This document shows, one piece after another, positions 53,896 through 62,858 of a DNA stretch of 64,000 bases (the stretch's first letter is position 1; the number at the start of each line of letters is the position of its first letter). The notes beneath the pieces are model-generated. The model was not told where the DNA came from, searched no databases, and worked only from the letters and a program-made list of their open reading frames with translations. Made by a program: the position numbers and the translations under genes. The stretch covers positions 113,256-177,255 of the forward strand of contig NZ_MECL01000224.1 of NCBI RefSeq assembly GCF_014596445.1, written 5' to 3'. Source of the stretch: Streptomyces sp. CBMA29 (GTDB lineage Bacteria; Actinomycetota; Actinomycetes; Streptomycetales; Streptomycetaceae).

Positions 53896-54357
53896 GCGCG
53901 GAGCTTAGAGGACGAGCACGTCGGCCGCCGCCGAGAGGCGTGCAAGGACGACGCGGCACCCGCCGACGGCACGGCCGGCCCGAGGGCGGGTCCGCGAAGT
54001 CGCGTCTGGCTGGCGGCGCCTGGCACGCACTCCCCCAGACTCCGTCCGGGGGTGCCCCCACCGCCATTGCCGATCGCACGCACCGGACACCGCCAGCCCC
54101 GGGCACCTCCCGGACGGAGTCCGGGGGAGCGACTTCGCGGACCCGCCGTCAGGCGCGGGCCGCCCGACGGCCATCGCTCGCCGCGCACAGGCCGCGGTCG
54201 CCGACGGCGGGATCCGCTGCGGGACGGGCGTCCGCCGTCGCTCGAATCGCACGGCCCGCGGTCGCCGACGGCGGGGACACCCACAGGCGGACCGTCAGCC
54301 GAACTCGATCCGCACGGATGGCGCCGGGGAGAGAAACGGGCGCGCCGTAGGCGCGGG
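53896..54357. other. 462-base non-coding stretch with nested inverted repeat and direct repeats
   Basis: No gene supported. It contains a 163-base inverted-repeat element (53985-54147) and a 20-base direct repeat CCGCGGTCGCCGACGGCGGG at 54192-54211 and 54256-54275. Long stop-free frames here reflect GC bias only. Confidence 0.7.
53985..54147. repeat. 163-bp element with 19-bp perfect ends and inner 28-bp near-perfect inverted repeat
   Basis: GGCGGGTCCGCGAAGTCGC (53985-54003) is exactly complementary to 54129-54147. Inside, CTCCCCCAGACTCCGTCCGG (starting 54030, arm to 54057) pairs with 54101-54129 with one mismatch and one extra base. Non-coding; MITE-like. Confidence 0.85.
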
Positions 54358-56916
54358 TCAGGGGGCGGGGACGGAGAGCGGTGCCGTGAGGCGGGGCGAG
54401 GCGATGGAGCGGCCGGCGACCACGGCGTAGGAACCGGGCACGAGCCGCCACGCGGCGGCGTCCTCGTCCCAGATCTCGGCGGCCCGCCGGGGCACCCGGA
54501 CGGTCACTTCGGCGGCCTCGCCGACCCCGGCGGCGACGGAAGCGAATCCGGCCAGCCACCGTACGGGCCGGGCCCCGTCGAAAGGCGCCTCCTCGGAGGA
54601 CTCCTCGGGTGCCAGGTAGAGCTGAACGACCTCGCGCCCCGCCCGCGCCCCGGCGTTGCGCACCCGCACCGTCGCGGTGACCAGCACGTCCGGCTCCGAA
54701 CTCTCGGCGACGACCAGCGACTCGTACTCCCAGTCGGTGTACCCGAGCCCGTGCCCGAAGGGATAGGCGGGTGCGACGGCCTGCCGCTCCCACGCGCGGT
54801 ACCCGATGAACACCCCCTCGTCGTAGGCGAGTACGCCGTCCTGCGGCGTGACCCGGCTGACGGGCGCGTCGGCGAGCCGTACCGGCCAGGTCGTGGGCAG
54901 CCGCCCGCCCGGCTCCTCCACGCCGAGCAGGACGTCGGCGAGCGCGGCCCCGGCCTCCTGCCCCGGGAACCAGCCGAGCAGCACGGCGGCCACGTCGTCA
55001 CGCCACGGAAGCTCCACCGGTGAGCCGGAGTTGACGACGACCACGGTCCGCGGATTGACGGCGGCGACGCGGACGACGAGCTCGTCCTGGCGGCCGGGCA
55101 GCCGCAGATCGCGCCGGTCGAAGCCCTCGGACTCGACGCGTTCGGTGGTGGCGACCACGACGACGGCGGTGTGCGCGGCCCGCGCGGTCTCGACGGCCTC
55201 GGCCAGCAACTCCTCCGGATCGCGGGCCGGTTCGCCGTGCAGCAGGGCGAACCCCACGGCCAGGATCGGGAGTTCGACCCCCTTGGGCACGGCGTGCACG
55301 AGGCTGACCTCGACCCGCTCCCCCGCCGTCAGTTCGACGGTCCCGTGCTCGGCGGGCGTGCCGAGGAACGCCTCGAACGGGTCCTCGTGCTCGCTGCCCT
55401 CGACGCCGTCGAACAGCACGTGTCCGCCGACGCTCAGGGTGAAGCCGCCGGTGCCGCGGGTGCCGAAGCGGTGCGCGCCGCTGACCCGCGGGGTGAACCA
55501 GCCGCGGGTCTCGACGGTGTGCAGCGCGTCGTAGGCGACGCCTTCGGGCAGTTCGCCGAGCCACTGGAGCTGGCCGTTGGGCAGTTCCTCCGAGCCCAAC
55601 TCGGCTCCCCGTTCGTCGCGGGCGACGGCGGTGAGGGCGAATCCGGGCCCGGCGACGGGCAGTTCCTCGGTGGGGTCGGCGCCGACGCTGTGAGTGAGGG
55701 CGACGCCCGCGTGCAGCGCGGCCCGCAGGCCGTCGAGCGGCGAGACGACATGGTCGGGGAAGACCTGCGCGGAGCCGCCGCCCAGGACGCGCGGGTCACG
55801 GGCGGCGGCGCCGATGAGGGCGATGCCGCCGCCGAGCGGGGTCGGCGCGAGCGGCAGCACGGGCGCGTTGCCGCGTACCTCGTTGCGTACGAGCACGAAG
55901 CCGCGGCGGGCGATCTCGCGGGCCAGCGCGTCCCCGTCGGTCGGGGCGGGCCGGTCGGCCACGGCGACGGCGGGCGGCGCGCCCTCCAGCAGGCCGGCGC
56001 GGGCAGCGAGCAGCAGGACCCGGCGGGCGGCGGTGTCGACGGCCGCCTCCTCGACGGCGCCCGCGCGTACGGCGGCGGCCAGCGCCTCGCCGTAGACGGT
56101 GACCGGCCCCGGCATGGCGATGTCGAGGCCGCCCAGGAGCGCGCCGACGGTGTCACGGGCGGCCAGCCAGTCGGAGACGACGACGCCGTCGAAGCCCCAC
56201 TCGCCGCGCAGCACGCCGTTGACCAGCGGGTCGTGCTCGGTCATCGTCGTGCCGTTGACGGCGTTGTAGGCGGCCATGACGCCCCAGGGGCGGGCGCCGG
56301 CGACGATCGCCTCGAAGGGCGCGAGGTACAGCTCGCGCAGCGGCCGGGGCGCGATCCTGTTGTCTACGGTGAAGCGTTCGGTCTCCGCGTCGTTGCCGAC
56401 GAAGTGCTTGACGGTGACGCCGACTCCGCCGTCCTGGACACCGCGCACATAGCCGGTGCCGATGGCGCCGGTGAGATACGGGTCCTCGCCGTACGCCTCG
56501 AAGTGCCGTCCGCCCAGCGGCGACCTGTGCAGGTTGACGGTCGGCGCGAGCAGGACGTGGACGCCCTTGCGGTGCGCCTCCTGGGCGAGCAACCGGCCCG
56601 CGCGGCGGGCCAGTTCGGGGTCCCAGGACGCGGCGAGCGCGGTGGGGCTGGGCAGCGCGGTCGACGGGTCGCCCGCCGTCCAGCGCTTGCCGCGTACGCC
56701 GATCGGGCCGTCGGACATCACCAGCGAGCCGAGGCCGATCTGCGGCAGCGCGGGCAGCGTCCACATGTCCTGGCCCGCCAGCAGCCGCGTCTTGGCGTCG
56801 AGGTCGAGCTTGCCGAGCGCCGCGTCGACCGCCCGCTCGCGCTCCGCGTCCCCGCGCGCGTCCGCGCGTACGCCCTCGTCCCCGGCTCCGGCCGCCGCCC
56901 CGCTGATCGCCGTCAT
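54358..56916 (-). CDS. glycoside hydrolase family 3 with PA14 domain
   Basis: 852 residues from ATG at 56916 (GGGGA upstream); the frame continues much further upstream only as antisense of the TetR gene. The N-terminal GH3 barrel has SDGPIGVRGKRW, VKHFVGNDAETERFTVDNR and nucleophile Asp in FDGVVVSDWLAARDT. The second alpha/beta domain carries a PA14 insertion (GWFTPRVSGAHRFGTRGTGG). A C-terminal fibronectin-III-like domain follows. No signal peptide, so cytoplasmic beta-glucosidase or xylosidase acting on imported oligosaccharides. Probably controlled by the divergent TetR. Confidence 0.93.
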   Translation of the reverse strand: MTAISGAAAGAGDEGVRADARGDAERERAVDAALGKLDLDAKTRLLAGQDMWTLPALPQIGLGSLVMSDGPIGVRGKRWTAGDPSTALPSPTALAASWDPELARRAGRLLAQEAHRKGVHVLLAPTVNLHRSPLGGRHFEAYGEDPYLTGAIGTGYVRGVQDGGVGVTVKHFVGNDAETERFTVDNRIAPRPLRELYLAPFEAIVAGARPWGVMAAYNAVNGTTMTEHDPLVNGVLRGEWGFDGVVVSDWLAARDTVGALLGGLDIAMPGPVTVYGEALAAAVRAGAVEEAAVDTAARRVLLLAARAGLLEGAPPAVAVADRPAPTDGDALAREIARRGFVLVRNEVRGNAPVLPLAPTPLGGGIALIGAAARDPRVLGGGSAQVFPDHVVSPLDGLRAALHAGVALTHSVGADPTEELPVAGPGFALTAVARDERGAELGSEELPNGQLQWLGELPEGVAYDALHTVETRGWFTPRVSGAHRFGTRGTGGFTLSVGGHVLFDGVEGSEHEDPFEAFLGTPAEHGTVELTAGERVEVSLVHAVPKGVELPILAVGFALLHGEPARDPEELLAEAVETARAAHTAVVVVATTERVESEGFDRRDLRLPGRQDELVVRVAAVNPRTVVVVNSGSPVELPWRDDVAAVLLGWFPGQEAGAALADVLLGVEEPGGRLPTTWPVRLADAPVSRVTPQDGVLAYDEGVFIGYRAWERQAVAPAYPFGHGLGYTDWEYESLVVAESSEPDVLVTATVRVRNAGARAGREVVQLYLAPEESSEEAPFDGARPVRWLAGFASVAAGVGEAAEVTVRVPRRAAEIWDEDAAAWRLVPGSYAVVAGRSIASPRLTAPLSVPAP

Positions 56917-56968
56917 TTTCCGTCCCCTTCCGCCTGTCCCGCGTTGCTCCCGTCCCACCGCGTCCACG

Positions 56969-56986
56969 CTACCTGTCGTACGGTAG
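56969..56986. promoter_or_regulatory. candidate TetR operator between GH3 and TetR genes
   Basis: CTACC-TGTCGTAC-GGTAG at 56969-56986 is an inverted repeat in the 132-base divergent gap, next to an AT-rich patch (GATGCCATTTCGTAATCTTG). Position suits repression of both genes. Confidence 0.6.
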
Positions 56987-57048
56987 GGATAGATGCCATT
57001 TCGTAATCTTGTAGGCTCCCGAACAGCAGGGGAAGGGGGCGAGGTGGC

Positions 57049-57717
57049 GTGACGGGAACCAGGAGTGCACGGCGGGGCGACCGGCGGGCGGAGATCATCC
57101 AGGCCGCGACGGAGGTGATCGCCGAGCGCGGCTACCGGGGCGCGACGCTGGTGGCGGTGGCCGAGCGGGTGGGGCTGACGCAGCAGGGGCTGATGCACTA
57201 CTTCCCCACCAAGGACGCCCTGTTGGTGTCCGTGCTGGAGGCGCGCGACCAGTGGGACATGGCGTCGGCGGCGCTGCACGGCCGGTCCTGGCCGCTGGAG
57301 GTGGTGGCCGAACTGGTCGAGTACAACGCGACCAGACCCGGCATCGTCCAGGCGTTCACCGTGCTGGTCGGCGACAGCGTCACCGAGGGGCACCCGGCGC
57401 AGGAGTACTTCCGCGAGCGCTACGCGCGGGTCCGCGAGGGCGGCGCGCAGGCGCTGCGCGCCGAGTACGGCGACCGGCTGCCGGGCGGGCTCAGCCCCGA
57501 GCGGGCGGCCACCTTGCTGGCGGCGGTGATGGACGGCCTCCAGGTGCAGTGGCTCCTGGACCCCGGCGCGGTCGACATGTCGGCGGCCTTCCGTGACTTC
57601 CTGGCGCTGCTGGCCCCGCCGTCGGAGCCGGGGACCGCCGGTCCGGACATCGCGGAGCCGAGCATCGCGGAGCCGGACATCACGGAGCCGGACATCGCGG
57701 AGCCGGAACAGCCGTAA
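57049..57717 (+). CDS. TetR-family regulator with repeat tail
   Basis: 222 residues from GTG at 57049. The DNA-binding domain is RRAEIIQAATEVIAERGYRG, ATLVAVAERVGLTQQGLMHY, FPTKDALL; then a helical ligand domain. The end has four five-residue repeats DIAEP-SIAEP-DITEP-DIAEP, which is unusual. It diverges from the GH3 gene, so it probably represses it until a sugar or related ligand binds. Confidence 0.92.
   Translation: MTGTRSARRGDRRAEIIQAATEVIAERGYRGATLVAVAERVGLTQQGLMHYFPTKDALLVSVLEARDQWDMASAALHGRSWPLEVVAELVEYNATRPGIVQAFTVLVGDSVTEGHPAQEYFRERYARVREGGAQALRAEYGDRLPGGLSPERAATLLAAVMDGLQVQWLLDPGAVDMSAAFRDFLALLAPPSEPGTAGPDIAEPSIAEPDITEPDIAEPEQP
57646..57707 (+). repeat. 15-bp tandem repeat in the TetR 3' end
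   Basis: Four copies of a GACATCGCGGAGCCG-type unit encode the (D/S)I(A/T)EP repeats. In-frame, so copy-number change would not disrupt the regulator. Confidence 0.85.
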
Positions 57718-57745
57718 GGACCGCACTCCTGGGAGCGCGGTCCTT
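57716..57745 (+). terminator. terminator overlapping the TetR stop codon
   Basis: AAGGACCGC (57716-57724) pairs with GCGGTCCTT (57737-57745); inner CTCC/GGAG extends it after one mismatch. Confidence 0.8.
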
Positions 57746-57788
57746 ACCGGGGGCCGACCGGGTGAGCGGCGGAGAACTCAGACGACGC

Positions 57789-58217
<429 letters not shown>

Positions 58218-58269
58218 GAAATTGTCCTCCTGAGGGGCGGGCGGCCCGCACGGCACGCGAGCACGCCTG

Positions 58270-58282
58270 CAACATTTTGTTG
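58270..58282. promoter_or_regulatory. ohr promoter palindrome CAACA-TTT-TGTTG
   Basis: A perfect 5+3+5 dyad in an AT-rich patch before ohr, similar in character to OhrR/MarR-type boxes. The regulator must be encoded elsewhere or be a neighbouring MarR. Confidence 0.6.
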
Positions 58283-58358
58283 AATTTTCGGCCGGGTGTC
58301 GAGCCCGGCCGGTCGGTCGGGTGTCGGACGGCAGGTCGGTCGGCGGCCGGACCGCGGG

Positions 58359-59369
<1,011 letters not shown>

Positions 59370-59461
59370 GGGGGAAGTCCTCCTTCGGCCACGGTTCGAC
59401 CGCTGTTCGACCATTGATCCATCACGGAAATGATTCAGGTACTGAACTAACCATGGACCTT

Positions 59462-59484
59462 GATGTTTCATGATGTCAAACATC
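59462..59484. promoter_or_regulatory. MarR operator candidate GATGTTT...AAACATC
   Basis: Seven-base perfect arms, GATGTTT (59462-59468) and AAACATC (59478-59484), around CATGATGTC, in the 132-base gap between the oxidoreductase and MarR genes. Confidence 0.7.
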
Positions 59485-59501
59485 TGGGTAAACTGTCGGT
59501 C

Positions 59502-60020
59502 ATGACACGTCGCCGAAGCGATCCCCTGACCGTCGAGGTCGTCGGCCTGATCGGCACCGTCGCCGCCCGCTACCACCAGGAGTACGAGTCGGCCGCCGCC
59601 CGCCACCGGCTGACCGGCGCGCAGGCCAAGGTGCTCGCGCTGCTCAATGCGGGGCCGCTGCCCATGCGGCAGATCGCCCGCTGGCTGAAGTGCGAGCCGT
59701 CCAATGTGACCGGCATCGTCGACCGGCTGGAGGTCAGGGGGCTGGCCGAACGCCGTACCGACCCGGCCGACCGCCGGATCAAGCTGGCCGCGGCCACCGC
59801 CGAGGGCCACGCGGTCGCCGACAAACTGCGCGACTCCCTGGACTTCGCCCGCGAACCGCTCGCCGGGCTCTCCGAGCAGGAACGCACCATGCTGCGCGAC
59901 CTGTTGCGGCAGATGCTCGGCGACGACCCGGCGGCCGGCGCGAACCGCGACCACAGCCTCGGTCACGCCTCGGGCGCGGGCCGCGAGCCGGGCGAAGGCG
60001 CAACGGCCGACGCCCGCTGA
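59502..60020 (+). CDS. MarR-family regulator
   Basis: 172 residues from ATG at 59502; the upstream extension has no ribosome site and the mRNA may be leaderless. The winged helix is LTGAQAKVLALLNAGPLPMR, QIARWLKCEPSNVTGIVDRL, with wing RRTDPADRRIKLAAAT. A polar disordered tail follows. It diverges from the MDR oxidoreductase, most likely its target. Confidence 0.92.
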   Translation: MTRRRSDPLTVEVVGLIGTVAARYHQEYESAAARHRLTGAQAKVLALLNAGPLPMRQIARWLKCEPSNVTGIVDRLEVRGLAERRTDPADRRIKLAAATAEGHAVADKLRDSLDFAREPLAGLSEQERTMLRDLLRQMLGDDPAAGANRDHSLGHASGAGREPGEGATADAR

Positions 60021-60038
60021 TCCGTCACCGCACGGACC

Positions 60039-61052
60039 CTACTGGCACCACCAGAGCACATGCGTACAGGTCGGCGACGGCGTCGCGGGCGAGGACGGCG
60101 GCGGGGTCGTGGTCGGCGGCGCGGCGGTCGTCCTCGACGGTGACGCGCTCGCGGTGTGCGAGGGCTTCCCCGTCGGGCTGGACGCGGGCGTGCGCTCGGT
60201 GTGCGAGGCCGACGCCGACGCCGACGGCGAGCCGGACGCCTTGTCGGACGCCGAGGGCGACGCGCTGCCGCTGGTCCGCCCGCCGCCCTTCGGTACGCCG
60301 GGGGTGCCGCTGCCGCCGGCGGACGGCTGGGCCGCGTCGGGCGAGGGGGAGACCGCGGAGACGCCGGGGCCGGGATCGGTGGACGGGCCCGGCGAACCGC
60401 CGGAGAAGGCCGCGACGCCGAACATCGTCAGCGAGCCGAGTACCGCGACCGCGCCAACGCCGAGGATCGCCGCCCGCTGCTGACGGCCGCGGCGGCGCTT
60501 GGCGGTCCCGCGCAGGTCGTGCTCCTCGCGGTAGCCGCCACCGGTTCCGAGCAGGCTGTCGACCAGGGCCGGTGGGGCGTCCCCGTGCGGGGCTTCGCCG
60601 TACGCGGGGACGTACGGGTCGGCGTACGGCGCGCCGTACGCGCTGTCGTCGCCCGCCGTGCCGGGGTCCGGGTCCGGGTCCGAGTTCGCGTCCGGGTCCG
60701 CGTCCGGGTCCTTGTCGACGCCGGGGCCGCCGGGCTCGGGCTCAGCGGCGGTCGGGACGGTGGCGGTCGGCACAGGGGCGGTCGGCACAGGGGCGGGGCC
60801 CGCGTCCGGGCCGAGGCCCGAGTCCCTGAGGAGGTCGTCCACGAGGGAGCCCTCGGCGGGGGCCTCCGGTGTCGCCGCGGGTGCGGGCGGCGCCGGGTCG
60901 GCGGCGTCCGCTGCGGCGGCCTCGTCGGTGACCGGCGGCAGTTGCGCCGTGTCGGCCTCGTCGGGCAGCCCCGACCGGTCCGCGATCGCGCCGCAGCCGG
61001 GGCAGGAGAATGCGCCGTTGAGGTGTCGTCGGCACGTGTGGCAGTAGTTCAT
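60039..61052 (-). CDS. zinc-ribbon, single-helix membrane protein with disordered exported tail
   Basis: 337 residues from ATG at 61052. MNYCHTCRRHLNGAFSCPGC is a zinc ribbon (two C-x2-C). A long acidic disordered region with Asp-Pro repeats (DPDADPDANSDPDPDPGT) follows; a basic stop-transfer (RGTAKRRRGRQQR) leads into one membrane helix (AAILGVGAVAVLGSLTMFGV); the outer Ser/Pro/Thr-rich tail ends CTHVLWWCQ. A topology seen in Streptomyces proteins linked to wall or secretion stress; function unknown. Confidence 0.8.
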   Translation of the reverse strand: MNYCHTCRRHLNGAFSCPGCGAIADRSGLPDEADTAQLPPVTDEAAAADAADPAPPAPAATPEAPAEGSLVDDLLRDSGLGPDAGPAPVPTAPVPTATVPTAAEPEPGGPGVDKDPDADPDANSDPDPDPGTAGDDSAYGAPYADPYVPAYGEAPHGDAPPALVDSLLGTGGGYREEHDLRGTAKRRRGRQQRAAILGVGAVAVLGSLTMFGVAAFSGGSPGPSTDPGPGVSAVSPSPDAAQPSAGGSGTPGVPKGGGRTSGSASPSASDKASGSPSASASASHTERTPASSPTGKPSHTASASPSRTTAAPPTTTPPPSSPATPSPTCTHVLWWCQ

Positions 61053-61206
61053 GGCGGATGGACTGTATGGGACCGCCGCGGTGCCGCGGAACCCCGGAGT
61101 TCCGCTTGTCCCGGCTTCGCCGGGAAACTCCCCTGCGGACAAGTCGCCGCAGCTCAGGCCAGGTCGGGGCGGTCTGTACAGCGTCGGGCGGACGCACGGC
61201 GGCGGT

Positions 61207-62697
61207 TCAGCCGGGCCAGACGAGGCTCTGCGTCTCGCTGTAGGCGTGCAGCGCGTACGACCCCACGTCCCGGCCGACGCCGCTGCGCTTGAAGCCGCCG
61301 AAGGGCGCCTCCATGTTGCGGCCCACGGTGTTGATCCCGACGCCGCCCGCGCGCAGCCGTCGCGCGACCCGGAAGGCGCGGGGCACGTCGGCGGACCACA
61401 CGTAGTCGATCAGGCCGTAGTCGCTGTCGTTGGCGAGCGCGACGCCCTCGTCCTCGTCGTCGAAGGGCAGCACCACGACGACGGGTCCGAAGATCTCCTC
61501 GCGGACCACCCGCATGTCGGGCGCGCAGTCGGCGAGCAGCGTGGGGGCGACGTAGAACCCCCGCTCCAGCGGCGGCCGTTCACCGCCCGCCAGCAGGGTG
61601 GCGCCCTCCTTGCGGCCGAGCGCGACATACGCCTCGACGCGGTCGCGGTGCGCGGCGGAGATGACCGGGCCGACGACGGTGGCGGGTTGGGCGGGGTCGC
61701 CGACGACGAGCCGCCGCGCGTACCCGGCCAGTCGCTCCACCAGCCGTGGGTAGACCGCGCGTTGGGCCAGTACGCGGGTGGGGGCGGTGCAGATCTGGCC
61801 GCTGTAGAAGCTGAAGGTGGTGCCGATCCCGGCGACGGCCGAGTCGAGGTCGGCGTCGTCGAAGACCAACGCGGCGCCTTTGCCGCCCAGTTCCATCAAC
61901 TGCCGTTTCATACCGCGCCCGCAGGTCTCCGCGATGCGCTGCCCGACGGCCGTGGAGCCGGTGAAACTCACCATGTCGGTGTCCGGCGACCCGACGACCG
62001 CCTCGCCGACGTCGGCGCCGGAGCCGGTCACCACGTTGAGCACGCCGGGCGGCAGCCCGGCCTCGGTCAGCGCCTCCGCCATCCGGTAGACCGACAGCGG
62101 GTCCTGCGGGGCGGGTTTGACCACGACGGTGTTGCCCATCGCGAGCGCGGGCGCGACCTTCCCCGCCGGATTCGCCCAGGGGTTGTTGTACGACGTGACG
62201 CAGGCGACGACGCCGACCGGCTGCCGGATCGCCAGCGCGCCGAAGACGCCGCCGGCGCCCATCGCGGACGCCTCGTTGAGCTGCGGGAGCAGCGCGGTCT
62301 CGGTGGGTTCGAGCGCGCCGCGCGCGTACCGCAGGAAGCGGGCGGCGGCCACGCCGACCTGCATGCCGCGGGCGGTCGCGGCGGTGGCGCCGCTCTCGGC
62401 GCCCGCCAGGGCCGCGTACGGCTTCAGCTCGCGCAGGATGATCCGCCCGGCGCGCTCCAGGATCCGGCCGCGCTCCTCCGGGCGGGTGCGCGACCAGCCC
62501 TCCAGCGCCTGCCGGGCGGCGGCGGTGGCGGCGAGCGCCTGTTCCGGACTCGCTTCCGGCGCCCGCCCGACCACGCGCTCGGTGGCCGGGTTCAGGACGT
62601 CGTAGTGCCCGCGCTCAGGGGCGGTCCACCGCCCGCCGATGAACAGCGCGTCCTCGATCGCCGTCCCGTCCGTACCTGTTGACGTACGTGCCGCCAT
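61207..62697 (-). CDS. aldehyde dehydrogenase
   Basis: 496 residues from ATG at 62697 (GAGGAGG upstream). Catalytic Cys303 in YSGQICTAPTRVL; Glu269 in QLMELGGKGA; NAD-site SFTGSTAVGQ; the C-terminal EEIFGPVVVVLPF and FGGFKRSGVGRDVG. It oxidises an aldehyde to the acid; closest general resemblance is to betaine/aromatic-aldehyde dehydrogenases, but substrate is open. A sharp palindrome 54 bases before the start suggests control by a TetR-type repressor encoded elsewhere. Confidence 0.95.
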   Translation of the reverse strand: MAARTSTGTDGTAIEDALFIGGRWTAPERGHYDVLNPATERVVGRAPEASPEQALAATAAARQALEGWSRTRPEERGRILERAGRIILRELKPYAALAGAESGATAATARGMQVGVAAARFLRYARGALEPTETALLPQLNEASAMGAGGVFGALAIRQPVGVVACVTSYNNPWANPAGKVAPALAMGNTVVVKPAPQDPLSVYRMAEALTEAGLPPGVLNVVTGSGADVGEAVVGSPDTDMVSFTGSTAVGQRIAETCGRGMKRQLMELGGKGAALVFDDADLDSAVAGIGTTFSFYSGQICTAPTRVLAQRAVYPRLVERLAGYARRLVVGDPAQPATVVGPVISAAHRDRVEAYVALGRKEGATLLAGGERPPLERGFYVAPTLLADCAPDMRVVREEIFGPVVVVLPFDDEDEGVALANDSDYGLIDYVWSADVPRAFRVARRLRAGGVGINTVGRNMEAPFGGFKRSGVGRDVGSYALHAYSETQSLVWPG

Positions 62698-62750
62698 GCC
62701 CGCCTCCTCGGCCGCCGGTCCCACCGGAATCCGGCACGGGCACAGCATGC

Positions 62751-62765
62751 CTGACGGACCGTCAG
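62751..62765. promoter_or_regulatory. perfect operator palindrome CTGACGGACCGTCAG
   Basis: Seven-base perfect arms around one central A, upstream of the aldehyde dehydrogenase. This CTGACGG-N-CCGTCAG form is a common TetR/AcrR-type operator in actinobacteria. Confidence 0.75.
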
Positions 62766-62858
62766 ATGAGGAGAGGCAGACGGCACCCGATCCCGCGTGG
62801 CCCGAGGTTCTGCTGATGGAACGTCAGGCGGCGGCTCAGGCAGGGGCCAGACGGAGGC

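Noticed and set aside
56917..57726. Upstream extension of the GH3 frame to 1122 residues
   Set aside because: The extra part is antisense to the TetR gene and has no GH3-related sequence. The ATG at 56916 has a ribosome site.
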